From the NCBI GenBank assembly GCA_036023115.1, contig JAYKKT010000074.1, positions 11,962,001-12,026,000 of the forward strand: 64,000 bases of DNA. The letters run 5' to 3'. Each line of letters begins with the position of its first letter. Within the stretch, counting starts at the first letter, position 1. The stretch comes from Brasenia schreberi. Taxonomy: Eukaryota > Streptophyta > Magnoliopsida > Nymphaeales > Cabombaceae. The notes under the pieces are model-generated. The model saw only the letters and a program-made list of their open reading frames with translations, searched no databases and was not told the origin of the DNA. Made by a program: the position numbers and the translations under genes. Shown piece by piece: positions 38,194 to 50,609 of the stretch.

Positions 38194-39302
38194 AATGAGG
38201 GTTTTGAATATAGTTTATTTGGTTATATTTGGATTTCTATAATTTGGATATGCATATTGAATTAGGATCTTACATTTAGGTTTTGTATCCAAAAAATATT
38301 TGTGCTTTTGGGTTTGGTTTGGAATCTGGATTTGTTTTGGATCAAGATGTGATCCACATGAACAAGGATAAGGTTGGTTCTGAATTAAAGAAATGTCAAA
38401 TCCTTGTGTTTGTGTGGATTCCTTTGAAGATCTATATTTGTTTGGATCAAGATATGATCCACATGAACAAGTAAATGGATGATTTATCCTTTATAATCAG
38501 CATGTTCTCTTGTGATGATATGCACTAACATATAAGGATGGGAAAGATATAGATTGACATATGATCACCAAAGTGACCCTACATGTGTTAATATCATGGT
38601 CTTTGATCACGTGTTCAGTAAATTAGCATTGTGAATTGTGTTTAAACCATTTTAATGATATACCTCGCCCAAAGGTAAGTTTGTCATGTTTATGGCTTAA
38701 ACATGAAGAAATAGTGGGAGTAGGTATATCTTCTCATAAAGCATGTATCACCAAAGTGTAGCATGCTTACTTGCCTCTAATATGTATGACACTAGTTTTA
38801 TCACTAAAAGTTAAAGGCATGATCACTCATGAATTATGGTAATCACCCAAAGATAAACCATAATGACACCCAAGCATGCCTTACAAAGTAAACAATACAA
38901 AACCTTAAGTTTAGGTTGTCAAAAGGTTGAATCAATAGTGATAGAACCTTGGGTATGTCTATTAATTTAAAACAGGCTAATTGAAGTAAATACATCATAG
39001 AAGCGACCTCCCTCATGGAAATTGATCTATTTTAAATATATACGATGTTTGTGTTTTTGAAATTCATGTGGGTAGTGATCGGCTCAAAGGAAGGTTGCTA
39101 CTTGGCTGAATTTCACACAAACCTTTGGTAATAAACATGACTCTTATTTGCCATCCATGTGAACTTTGGCTCGATTTAAAGAGAGACTCATTGGTTAACA
39201 AGACTGACGGTCTGAACTTGATTACTACATTGAAAGTACTACATACAAGTTAATATTGTTGTTCAAAGACAAAATATTAATATTGCCTAGGTATCTTGCA
39301 AT
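38194..39302. other. Intergenic sequence with a short tandem duplication
   Basis: GGATCAAGATRTGATCCACA followed by TGAACAAG occurs at about 38340 and 38443. No gene was recognised. Confidence 0.4.
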
Positions 39303-39555
39303 GAACTCAACCCATGTAAGGGATCACCCTTGTATTGTCAGTCCCAAGCCTGGATAAAGGAGGAGGGTTGTGTTAGGCTTCCGACAGCTAGCGTAAAACT
39401 TTGTTAGATTTTTATAGCATTGATTACATAAATTATGAGCATTGCTTTGGGGCGTTCTCACCTAGCGACGCGCTAGAGAGGCCGAATGCGGTTATAAGTA
39501 AGCAAGGGCCACTATATTTTCGCCCAGATGTAGTGAATCATAGGGTTCCCACATC

Positions 39556-39563
39556 ATGGAGGG
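39556..39563 (+). repeat. 8-bp target-site duplication of hAT-A
   Basis: ATGGAGGG at 39556-39563 and again at 44671-44678, flanking hAT-A exactly. Confidence 0.9.
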
Positions 39564-39861
39564 CAATGTTATCAATAGCGGTTAGCGGATTGTTAGCGGT
39601 TGACCCTGATATAGCGGTAGCAGGGATATAGCGGGGATTTAGTGGTACACTTTTATTTATGATTAAAAAATTATATATATATATATATATAATAGGTTTT
39701 CTAACTTCTAAGAAATATCAAGAAACATAACCAGTTCTTTAATAAATGAACGAGCAAAACACTCACTAATGAATAGGAAAAAGTAGTAAAGGAGGAATGT
39801 CACATACCTTTTAACCCATATTATTTGTAGTATGCCTCGTCTCCAGCCAAAGTGCATGAAA

Positions 39862-40216
39862 GTTCAGACATTAAAGCAAAAAAGAAAGGCAAAAGATCAT
39901 AAACTCCTATCACCAACATGTTCAATAGGTAAAACTTTAAATAATGGGATATTAAGACAATAGCACTTGGATGAACATATCAAAGACACATGAGATTCCC
40001 TAATGTTCCTGAATTTATTGGATAATAGCATATGAAATGCACTGTATCGGTGTATCCAGCAAATTCAGGAACATTTGAGAATCTTGTATGCCTTTGATAT
40101 GTCCATCAAGTGCTATTGCTTAATATCTCATTATTTGAAGTTTGAACTGTTGAACATGTTGGTGATAGGAGTTCATGATCTTCTTTTGCCTTTCTTTTTT
40201 TCTTTAATGTCTAAAC
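39862..40216. repeat. Long inverted repeat (about 155-bp arms) inside hAT-A
   Basis: The left arm (39862-40016) and right arm (40061-40216) are near-perfect reverse complements. For example, GATCATAAACTCCTATCACC followed by AACATGTTCAA in the left arm is answered by TTGAACATGTT followed by GGTGATAGGAGTTCATGATC in the right arm. About 44 bp separate them. It lies beyond the 3' end of the transposase, so transcripts through it would fold into a long hairpin. Confidence 0.88.
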
Positions 40217-40576
40217 TTTATATTAACCATGTCCACTCGATGATCATCTACATCACAAGATAACGAATGTGTCATCAATTTATAAACAACATGATAACTA
40301 CAGATAACATATTACATTACTTTGATCATACTTACCCACTAATCGAAGACAATGACAATTTCATTGAACAACAATTTGTAATAAAGCAGGGAAGGTAGCC
40401 TTAGAAAGCATCTTTAAAGATTGAACATAATGTTATGCATCCATCAAAAGTACATAAAGGCCAATAAACTAATTCAAAAAGTACATAACATCCATCAAAA
40501 TTCAATTACAATTTTATAATCACACTTAATTGTTTAGGTCATGTTCACTCATTTTCAGAAAAAGATCCGTATTCTT

Positions 40577-43103
40577 CTATTTTCTCTTCATCTGTTTCTT
40601 CAAAATTAAATTATTCTTCATCTTACATAGGCATCTTATCCTTCCCTTTGCTTTGCCTTCTCTGTCGCTTTCGTGTCGTTGACCTTGTATAAACAGCAGT
40701 AGCACCCGCTCTTGATGCTTCGGATGCCATATCGACATTTCGCCAAGGGAATCATCAACACCAATGAACTCATCATCAGTAGGATATTCATCATGATCTT
40801 CAACCAATGCCAACATGATAGGGTCAAAATTTGCTCCATTAGATTTCCTCTCTTCGTACCTTCTTTTGAGCTTTTCGTTATATTGCACAAAAGCTAAATC
40901 GTTAAGCTTTTGATGCAATAATCTATTCCTTTTCTTCGTATGAATTTAAGATAAGAGAAAGAATTTAGGTAAGTTTTTAACTCAATAAAAAAACTTTCAT
41001 TTATTTATAATATAAATAAAAAGCATAATTCTTAATTTCTTAACATTTCAAAGGTACTCCAGTTGCGCTCACATGGGATAGCACTACAAGTAAGGCTCAA
41101 AACCCGTATAGCAAAACTTTATAATTCAGGGCATCCATAACCAAAGGTCATCCACCATTCAGCTATTACAAAAGTTAAAAATCATGTGTAAACAATAAGT
41201 TAATCATATTCAAAAACCTTAAATCATATCTTAATAATGAAATAATTAAGAAAGCAAAGTTGCTTGAATTAATTACCTGGTGCACATGTTTTCCTTGAAC
41301 TTATAGTTAATTCTAGTCCAAAACAACTTGATCCACTTCATAACTTATAAGTTGATGACTCACTTGTTGTTGTTCTTCCTTACTTCGTACAAGTATAGCT
41401 ATAACCTGCAACAAACCACCTTTAATCTCAACATTAGATTCTATCCCATCATAATCATAATACAACCCTGGATTCAGATATAATGCAGCAGCATGTAATG
41501 GCTTATGCATTTGCTTCTCCCATCTTTTGTCTATGATCTCCCAAATAAAAGCATAATGCTCTTCTTTGGTTACCATATTAACCTATAAAACAAGAAGTTA
41601 AGTGTTATTAATTTATAAGATTAATAAGTAAAGATTAACAAATAACACATAAAATTGAAATATTTACACACCTTTATTTGTTCTTTTACACGTTCCATCT
41701 TCTCATAGATATAGCCCATGGCTGGTTTCTCGTCACTGTCGATCATACGTAAAACATCTACCAAAGGACCCATTGCTCTAAGTGAAAAACTAATGCCCTT
41801 CCAAAATCTAAGTTGCAAAATTATTGGCTTAGATTGCTTTCCTTCAATACTATATGATAAAGGGCATTTCTCCCATTGTTCAGAAATAACCATCGATCTT
41901 AGAGCTTCTTTTGACAGCCACAAATTGTTCAGAGTTAAAATCTAGTAACAAAACGGGTCACAGCCAGTCTATGTATGTCTTTTCCTCCTGTAAAATGTCG
42001 CTTCTTTGCCCTGCTGAAGATGCCTTTTAGTCTTTTTGTCTCTCCAATATCTTGAAACATCAAATCTATACAATGTGCAGTACATGGTGTCCAAAACAAA
42101 TGATTAAATTCAGCCATCAACATTCTACCAGCTGCAACATAATTTGTTGCATTATCTGTAACCACCTGCACAACATTCTTCTCTCCAACCTCTAAGATTA
42201 CTTCTTTTAACAATGTATACAATTTATTTGCATCCTTTACTTCATGGAATGCATCAATGGACTTAAGAAAAACTGTACCTTGAGGACAATGCACTAAAAA
42301 ATTTATTAGTGTTCTCTGTTTTCTATGTGCCCATCCATCTGACATAATAAAACATCCATAAGTAGCCCAATGCTTTCTAAATCCATTTGTAAACTCTCTT
42401 ACTCTTCCTACTTCCTTCTCCAAGAATGTTTTCCTTACTTCATGGTATGATGGAACCTTCATTCCAGGTCCAAACTGCCCTATATCATTTACCATCGCTT
42501 TAAAGCTAGGGGATCTCACAGCATTAAAAGGGATTCCATTTTGATACATCTACCTGTTAATGGATATGCATACTCGTTCTCTTTCTTCTTTCTTATATCG
42601 ATTTTCTAATGTAGCTTATCGTAGTGAGTCTGACGATGAACGCACAAATGAATCCATGGGTCCCTTCAAAAGCGGTGGTCGTGAGCCAAATGACGATGAA
42701 GATGATGAACATTGGGTGCTTGTCACTATGTTACCTTCCATACTAGAAACTTCTCCTCGATATGGAAATGAAATCTTTTCGGCCTTCTTCTTAGATGTAT
42801 TGTGCACATAATCATAAATTGTTTTCTTTATTTCTTCGGTTGCATTCTTCCCATTAAATGGTCCTTGTATCTTGTTATTCCGTTGGTAGAAACATGACCA
42901 CATAATGTACAAAATATTGACATATTATCTATCTTAGATTTTATCAAACCCCAATTCCATCCTGGATCCTTAGAAGCTGGGGGTCTGTAGTTATATGCTG
43001 GACTAGAAAACCGATTACCAATTGCATTACTAGTGTTGGTGCCATAACTGCCACTGCTACTTAGAGGACAAGCAACTACACTTGTTGATGATTCCATACT
43101 CAC
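40577..43103 (-). pseudogene. hAT-A transposase, degenerate
   Basis: Minus-strand pieces appear in transposase order: a BED-type zinc-finger region (DPGWNWGLIKSK...FCTLCG...HLMG, about 42970-42830), a Ser-rich linker, the DUF659 region (GIPFNAVRSPSFKAMVNDIG, GCFIMSDGW, VVQVVTDNATNYVAAGRML, PCTAHCIDLM, 42549-41935), the middle region (41923-41313), and the hAT C-terminal dimerisation motif (WWMTFGYGCPEL, LTCSAIPCERNWSTFE, about 41150-41050). In-frame stops occur in the linker and just before the Met at 42549. A frameshift lies near 41940 and a TAA sits in the dimerisation segment. The CERNW core is intact. Confidence 0.85.
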
Positions 43104-44253
43104 TACAAAAAATAAGAATAACTACTCAGATTGAGTTTTCGAACCTTATACAAGAAATAAAACATTAAATAAGTAACACTAGGCTGAAGTGAATGTATTG
43201 TTGGACTTTCTACATCATAAGATACAAAGAGCAAATTCTACACGTGAAACCCATAAAACAAATGGTGATGGATCTCTAACTCGTTATAAAGCAGGCAACC
43301 GAGCAGCTTCAAAGGAGGCCTGATTTTAGAGAGATGGTGAACTATCAAAATGCAGAACAAAGCAGACAATCGAGCAGCTGTACAAGCGAGTGGATGGTGC
43401 TTGGATTGAAGCTCATGGACGATTGTACAATCTTACTTGTGCTTGGACAGAGAAATTGCTCATATATGCAGCACAGATTCGTCATAAGAAAAGATCCCAT
43501 ATCAGAAAGAGCCTATAAGGCATAGATTTTCCATTGAAAAAAAATACTCGAACTATATCACGTGAGAACTTAGTTCACTGATTCGAGGAAAAGGTACAAG
43601 TGATTTTTCCACAGAACTCAAGTTAAACAAGTTTGTTTCCCGTCATCCACGACCCGTGGAATGCAGTGTTCCCAGTGGAGGGCATCCGTGAAAACTCACT
43701 ATTCTTTAATTTGATTCACTTTGAGAGAGGTAATTATGGTGGATTCTAACACCCTGTGCAAAAGATAGTTTTGCAAGAATCCCAACAGAAAATGATTAAC
43801 TGGTCTTGATGCACTTGTTTAAAACATATACAGCTAAGGAATCCACCCTATGTCACATGGCGTTGGTATAGATGCCAACATAGGCTCCAGTGAGAGTGCA
43901 GTAGGGATTTTCAAATATCACGAGTGCAGGACATGGCTATACATGAAAAGTACGAAAGTGTTTACATGGAAAGGTATAAAAAATATTTCATTTCAAATGT
44001 GTCAAAATTCATTGGTCAAAGCGTGAGGTATGTATCTTTAGATTGTTAAGATTGTTCATTCGTTCAAATCCTAAAATGAGAATACCGTGTTCTAACTTCT
44101 CCTAAATGACTGGAAACACATGCTCACCTCAACATGCAGAAGTTATGAATATCGTGCCAAGTGTTCCTAGTAAACAGGGTTGAACTATTTGACGATTCCC
44201 CATCTAGCTAATCAGAAAACAAGAAGAGATTTCATCTTAGTCAAACAGTAAGA

Positions 44254-44451
44254 ATGGAGAGGGGGAGGCACACGCGGGAGAGGCTGGAAAAGGGAGAGGG
44301 AGGGGCGTACCTAAATGCGGTGGCAGCGACAGGTGGGACCGGGCCGGTGAGGATGGAGAGGGGGAGGCGCACGCGGGAGTGGCCCGAAAAGGGAGAGGGA
44401 GGGGCATACCTGAAGGCGGTGGCGGCGACAGGTGGGAGCGGCCCGGAGAGG
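44254..44451. repeat. 99-bp tandem duplication in the hAT-A leader
   Basis: Two GC-rich units (44254-44352 and 44353-44451) begin ATGGAGAGGGGGAGGC. The length is a multiple of three, so the plus-strand frame is open across both. Read from the transposase strand it lies in the 5' leader. Confidence 0.88.
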
Positions 44452-45620
44452 ATGCAGAGAGGTGAGAGATGCAGGGAGTCAGGGACGAACGAGAAACCCT
44501 CGTTCGTCCCTTTATATCACTTGGGTCAGATCGACCCTACCCAAACTGATTTGAAAGTGTCTGCTTACAGCGCCATAGCGGACCGCTATAGCACTGTTTG
44601 AGGCGCTAATTGTGTTTTGGCGGGTCGCCCGCTAAGGGCTACCTGCTATAGCACACTATTGATAACATAGATGGAGGGTGTGGGTAAAGAAGTTAGTTCC
44701 GCTACATTGTTGCCCGAATGTAGTGAATAATTTACAAAGAGGGTTTTCGCATTTTCAGTATGGACGGATACGGGGGGTAAGAAAGCTAGTCTTAGATAAT
44801 AAGATTCGTATTGGTTCTTGGAATATCGGAACATTATCCGGTAAGCTAATGGAGGTGGTAGATACTATAATTCAGAGAAAGATTCATATTCCATATTTAA
44901 AAGAGACAAAGTTAGAGAAAAAGCAAAGAAGATAGAGGATACATGTTTTAAATTATGGTACTCAGGTAAAGAAAAGGTTCGAAACGGAGTTGGTATTATC
45001 ATAAATAAAGATTTAAAGGATAGTGTAGTAGGCATACAATGATATGGTGACCGAATCATGACGTTGAAATTAGTGTTAGGAGCAGAGGTTTTGAATATAG
45101 TTTGTGCTTACGCACCCCAAGTAGGCCTAGAAGATAGTATAAAGACAACTTTTTGGGAAGAGTTACATAAGGTGATTCAAAGGATTTCACAAAGGGATAT
45201 GATTTGTTTAGGAGGAGACTTAAATGGACATGTCGGTAAAAAGGCATTAAGATATCAAGGTATTCATAAAAACTTTGGTTTTGAGGATATAAATGAGGAA
45301 GGTAGGGAGATTTTAAATTTTGCTATAGCATTTTGATCTCTTTATAGTCAATACAATCTTCAAAAAAAGAGATGAACATTTAATTACTTATAAGAGTGGC
45401 TTATCACAAACACAAATTGATTACTTTGTTTGTAGAAAAAAAGATAGTGTGTTGTAAAGATTGCAAGGTAATTCCAGGAGAAAACTTATCCACCCAACAT
45501 CGACTTTTAGTTATGGATTTACAAATTAAAAAATGGACAAAGAAGAAAAGAGTGCATCGAGCTATTCAGACTAAATGGTGGAACCTCAAAAGCGAGAAAG
45601 AAGATGTATTTAAACAGAAA

Positions 45621-45628
45621 ATCCTTCA
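45621..45628 (+). repeat. 8-bp target-site duplication of hAT-B
   Basis: ATCCTTCA at 45621-45628 and GTCCTTCA at 48531-48538. LINE copy 1 reads GTCCTTCA here, so the left copy has mutated since insertion. Confidence 0.85.
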
Positions 45629-48530
45629 CAGTATTATCTGTATCACACCGTATCATATCGTGGGTGGACAACCACGATACGATACACCAAGCCGTATCGT
45701 AATACGGCCTATATCGCATCGTATCGTTCAATACGGCCAGGGACCCTTATAAAGGGTCCCCGACCGAACGGAAACCCGCTTTTTTGCAGATTTCCTCTCT
45801 CCCTTTGAGTTCTTTAAGCTCTCTAAGAGTCGTTTTTCGCCTCCTTGGTGTTCAAAGCTCCAAAATCGTGATCTATGGTGTCCATGCAAGCCTCTTAACT
45901 CAGATTTTGGTATATTTTTAATGTTTTTCTTTATTTTTTTCCTTTATATTTGTTGTTTTTTGTGTTTTTTGTATTTTTCTTTTTTGAATAACAAAATATG
46001 AAGTTATTAAGTGAGTGTATATGATTTTTGTTGCATTCATGTAGTGGGAGACACTCCATTTGAGTGTTATTTGAAGATTGGGGATTTACGAAGTGCATTT
46101 ATTTTCAGGTTTTTGTTTGAATTAAAGTACTCCATTGAGATGGCAGGAAGGGGTGGTAGAGACTCCCATTCAAAGTCTGATGATCCGGCATGGTAGTGGG
46201 GTATACCAGTTGAGAGTTTTAGGTTAAAGATCAGATGCTTATTTTGTGAAAAGGTGGTTAGTGGTGGAATTTAAAGGTTGAAATACCACCTAGCAGGAGC
46301 TAGGAAAGAAGTTACTCCATGCAAAGCTAGAGTTTGAAGTTTGCCAGAAGGTATTAAATGGCAATGCCTGCAAATGATTGAGAGTATACAGGAAAGAAGA
46401 CAATAAAAGGATGATTTCGAGATGTTTGAAGAAGCTGATGATGCTACTACCACTGGAGTTGGATTCACTGATAGTTTGCCTTCAGATGGTAGAACAGAGG
46501 TTGGTAGTAGCATTTCACGAGCACCTAGCAGGAGAAAGAGGGTTGCCGAAGACTTTGGCAATGGTAAAAGAGAAAGTTCAGCAAGGAGTAGAGGAAGAGC
46601 TTCTTCTAGCATACATTTATTCTTTCCTCCTTCCACTACACCTGGTGCTCAACCTAGAATTCGTGCTGCTATGGCTTCAGAACAACTGCATGATTAGGCA
46701 GACCTTGCAATGGGGAGATGGTTTTATGATGCATGCATTCCATTTAATGCAGCAAACAATTTTTATTTTTAAGTAATGGCAGATGCAATTGCTAACATTG
46801 GTTCGGGATAAAGGATGCCCTCTTATTAGAAGTTGAGAGGGAAGATATTAGATCGGACCGTCATTGAAGTGTAAGAATACTGTTTGACTTTGAGACAGTT
46901 GTGGAAGGAAATGAGATGCACTATCATGGCAGATAGGGGACAGATAGGTGAGAAAGGACATTGTTAAATTTTCTTATATATTGTCTTAAAGGACTCATGT
47001 TTTTGAGATCTCTAGATATGTCAGAAGCAAGCATTGAAGAGAATGTTCTCCTCAGATGAGTGACAACAATTTGCAGAGTTGCCTCAAAATAGAAGAAACA
47101 GAAAGCTGAATGAGATTACAGATACAGTTTTTAGAAGTACATTTTGGAATGCATGTATTAGATTGTTGAGAATTACTTGTCCTTTAGTCAAGGTTTTGAG
47201 ATTGACAGATAGTGAGGAGAAACCATTTATGGGTTATCTTTATGAAGCTATGGATAGGGCAAAAGAAGCAATTAGAAATAACTTTAATGAAAAAAGAGGG
47301 ATTATATGCCCGTGTGGAAAATAATTGATAGTAAATGGAATAAACAATTGCATCTGCCTATTCATGCAACAACATATTATCTAAACACATCATTTAGGTA
47401 CTCAGCAAGCTTCAAAAGGGGTAGTGAGGTTAATTGAGGCATCATTGATTGTATCGGCAGATTAGTGCTTAATGAGAGTACAACAGATGCTATACATCGA
47501 GAGATGGAGATATATGATAATGCTCTTCACTTATGGGTTTGCCTGTTGCAATTCGTAACCACACTACTATGCGTCCAGGTAAATTGTTTATTTTTATATT
47601 TAAGTTGCATCTTACATTACTGTGGATTATGTCTCTAATGTTTATCTTTTTTTACAGATGTTTGGTGGAACACGTTTGGAAGTGATTGCCCAAACCTTAG
47701 AGATTTTGTAATGAGGGTCTTAAGCCAAACCTGTAGTGCAATAGGTTGTGAAAGAAATTAGAGTGTTTTTGAACACGTCCATACAAAGAAGCGCAACAGG
47801 TTGGAACATAAAAGACTAAATGATTTAGTTTATATTCATTGTAACATGCGCCTTCGTGAAAGGTAATGTTGTATTACTTAAATGTTCAATTCAATATTGT
47901 TTAACTTTAGTCTTCAATTGTTAATATTATTTACTAATTGTTTATCTTTGTTTGTTGTAGGCAATTAAAAAAAGTAAATAGAGAAGAAAGCCAATTTGAT
48001 CCAATAAGTTTGGATAATTTTGATATATTAGAAGATTGGGTTATGGAAAACACTGAAGAAAATGCCCTCCTAACTGAAGAAGACATTACCTGGATTAATT
48101 TGGAAGGAGCGCAACATCAACATCAAGGAGATGAAGAATTTGATTTCCAAGAAGGTGTTGCTGATGATAATGATGAGGATCTGCAACAAGAAGAAGATAA
48201 AGATTATTTAGTTGATGATCCTGATTACAATTTGTAAAATGTAACTGTATTTCATTTTTTGGATTCAAAATATGTAAATTTGGATGCAATTGTTCAATGT
48301 TGAATGCTCAATCTGTACTAAACTTACAATATAAAATTTAAAGCAATTACCAGATTTTTCCAAAATTTTTTCTGATTTTTTTTTATTTTTTTTAGATTTT
48401 TATTAAATTTTATTGATTTTTAATTAATTTTTTGCATTATTTTAATATTAAAGTATGATACGATAAGATACGATATGCCCGTATCATGGAGCCTAGCGAT
48501 ACGCAATACAATACGTGTCAGACAATACTA
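45629..48530 (+). mobile_element. hAT-B DNA transposon with both ends, internally deleted
   Basis: 2.9 kb, bounded by CAGTATTATCTG on the left and CAGACAATACTA on the right (inverse TAGTATTGTCTG), with an 8-bp duplication. The subterminal zones are rich in CGTATCG, GATACG and CGATACGG motifs. A decayed transposase gene reads on the plus strand. The element sits in the endonuclease part of LINE copy 2. Confidence 0.9.
46141..48237 (+). pseudogene. hAT-B transposase, degenerate
   Basis: Plus-strand remnants in order: a start-like MAGRGGRDSHSKSDDPAW followed by a BED-like finger (RCLFCEKVVSGG...YHLAGA), a linker (RRKRVAEDFG), DUF659 pieces (AMGRWFYDACIPFNAA), then NAPLVK-type middle sequence (LVKVLRLTDSEEKPFMGYLY, 47079-47324), the C-terminal dimerisation motif DVWWNTFGSDCPNL...TCSAIGCERN followed by a stop, and an acidic tail after a small intron (about 47862-47960). 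The segment around TDNAxNYVAAG is missing at about 47035. Many stops are present, including a TAG where hAT proteins have Trp after CERN. Confidence 0.82.
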
Positions 48531-48584
48531 GTCCTTCAAAGAGATGCTTGGAATTATGTTGGTACACCTTGTGAAATGTGAAAC

Positions 48585-48750
48585 TGGTAGAGGACGACCA
48601 CAAAAGTGTTGGAAAGAAACAATAAAGAACGATCTAGCTTATTGGGAGTTAACTGCTAACATGGCACAAGATAGGGATATGTGGAAACAAAGAATCCATG
48701 TAGCCGACCCTGTCTAGTATGGGAAAAGGCTTAGTTGTTGTTGTTGTTAT
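48585..48750 (+). mobile_element. RTE LINE tail inserted into LINE copy 2
   Basis: About 166 bp of the LINE 3' end with a TTG tail. The flanks are CTTGTGAAATGTGAAAC (48568-48584) and CTTGTGATATGTGGAAC (48751-48767), 17 bp with two mismatches. The element inserted into an older copy of its own family. Confidence 0.85.
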
Positions 48751-48831
48751 CTTGTGATATGTGGAACAATACTGCTATACATATTTGGAAAGTGGCGAAA
48801 GATTGTTAGATGAATCTAAAGGAGGTGTACC

Positions 48832-49160
48832 CTATGTTATCAATAGCGCGCTATAGCACCCACTATAGTGCGCTATAGCGTTTCAGCGGGAGAAAAAATA
48901 CTATAGTAGGTGACCCTTAGCGGGCGACTCGCCAGAGCCGATATAGCGTCGCTAACAGCGCTATAGCCGATATAGGTCCACTATATCACGGTTGTCGGAC
49001 AATGTTTTTAATACATATTGGATCGGGTCGATCCAAAAGGTTAGTAATCCTCGTCGCTAACGCAGACGAGGGCTTCTCTCTGTCTCTCTCGCCTTTCCCT
49101 CTCCCACCTCTCTTAATCTATCACTCTCGCTCTCACTGCTGCTGTCTGCCACCACTGCAG
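48832..49160 (+). mobile_element. hAT-C terminus, related to hAT-A
   Basis: It begins CTATGTTATCAATAGCGCGC, matching the right end of hAT-A in reverse, followed by the same GCTATAGC clusters and a GGGTCGATC and GACGAGGG leader region. It directly abuts LINE copy 2. The opposite end was not found and the right border given here is approximate. Confidence 0.75.
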
Positions 49161-49491
49161 GTATGCTTGGCAGGCGGTTAGTGCAAGGTGAGAAAAGCTC
49201 TCACACTTCGCTTAACAGGTGGTTAGTGGAGGATATTTCTCTCGTGAAGTGCCTAATTATTACTGAAGTATGTAAAGCTGCGATGGGGTTTAATCTGTGC
49301 ATTTGCAATTGCGATCATTGTCGACTCCTAGTGAAATAGCTCAGAATGAAGACATACTGGGGATCTTTCTTATGGCATGCGAGGTCAAGATGGTTAGGTT
49401 GAGCGTCGTTAGTCTTTCAGAAGTTGATTGCACATGATGCTGTTTCACAATCTGCTATGAAGGAGATACTAGCTACATTAAAAGACGTAAG

Positions 49492-50601
49492 CAGTGTTGT
49501 CTGACGCGTATTGTATTGCGTATCGCTGGGCTCCACGATACGGGCATATCGTATCATACTTTAATATTAAAAAAATAGAAAAATATTAAAAAAATCAAGA
49601 AAAATTAGTAAAAATCCAAAAAAAATCAGAAAAAATCTGGTAATTGCTTTGAATTCATATAATGCAAAGTTTAGTACATATTGAGCATTCAACATTGAAC
49701 AATTGCATCCAAATTTACATATTTTGAAGCAAAAAATGAAATACATTTACATTTTACATATTATAATCAGGATCATCAACTAAATAATCTTAATCTTCTC
49801 CTTGTTGAAGATCCTCGTCCTCATCATCACCACCTTCTGCTTGAAATTCAAAATCTTCATCTCCTTCGTGATGTTGTTGCAACTTGCAATCCTTTCAAAT
49901 TAATCCATGCAATGTCTTCTTCGGTAAGGAGTGCATTTTCTTCGTTATCTTCTATAATCCACTCATCTACTATATCAAAATTAACAAACTGCTATCTTTG
50001 TACATGTTGGTGTCATATTTGTTAATTTTCATATGTGAGCAAAATGATGAGCTCCATTTCTTTGATTATAGAGTCTATGACACCTCATTGATGTGATATT
50101 GTTACTTGATGATATCCTCTTTTTCTCTTACTGGAGACTAGCTTTTTAACTAACGCTTGAGCTCCATTTCTCTCTTCATAGACTGAGTTAAGCCTCACAC
50201 ATGCTGATCATATTCGACTTAATGGAAGTCATGTAAGGTGAACCCTATAATAGTGAAGTTATGAAATGCCCACTCAATGAACCGCGATAACGAAATTGTT
50301 CTTCATTGTTTGTAATTTCATGAAATTAGAAACAGAAAGGGAAATGATTTTGTCGCAATTTGTATTTGTTCATAGATTATTCTTATTCAATAAAATTCTT
50401 ATAAACTAACCCGAATTTACATGTTACATACACATTTTGCAATCCCAAACAAGCATATCGGAGGATCCCTTGGAGAGAAGTGAAGAGAGGCCAGAAACCT
50501 CCAAAAAAAAATTGAATTAAAAAAAAAATTGGACATATCGTGCGATACGGGCCACACCGTATCGTACGATATGGTGATACGGTGCGATACGGATAACACT
50601 G
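49492..50601 (-). mobile_element. Non-autonomous hAT-B relative (hAT-B2) with target duplication
   Basis: 1.1 kb, ending CAGTGTTGTCTGAC on the left and ATAACACTG on the right. It is flanked by GACGTAAG (49484-49491) and GACATAAG (50602-50609). Both subterminal zones match hAT-B. On the minus strand it keeps only a piece of the transposase C-terminus (DEDLQQGED...DYLVDDPDYN, about 49880-49750). Confidence 0.87.
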
Positions 50602-50609
50602 GACATAAG

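Larger units (their letters stand above)
39564..44670 (-). mobile_element. hAT-A DNA transposon, complete with both ends
   Basis: A 5.1-kb element bounded by CAATGTTATCAATAG on the left and CTATTGATAACATAG on the right (15-bp terminal inverted repeats, one mismatch) and by 8-bp duplications, as in the hAT superfamily. The subterminal regions are full of GCTATAGC and TTAGCGG motifs, the usual transposase binding clusters. The transposase reads on the minus strand and is disrupted. It sits inside LINE copy 2, so it is younger than that LINE. Confidence 0.92.
39303..48831 (+). mobile_element. RTE LINE copy 2, split by nested insertions
   Basis: LINE sequence collinear with copy 1 appears in pieces: 39303-39563 (5' head), 44671-45628 (endonuclease), 48531-48584 and 48751-48831. 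Between them lie hAT-A, hAT-B and a LINE tail, and hAT-C begins at 48832. Removing the insertions and one copy of each duplication restores a collinear order to about position 10715 of copy 1. The 3' half is missing. The endonuclease frame (AYAPQVGLED, GGDLNGHVG) carries stops, including a TGA shared with copy 1. Confidence 0.85.
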
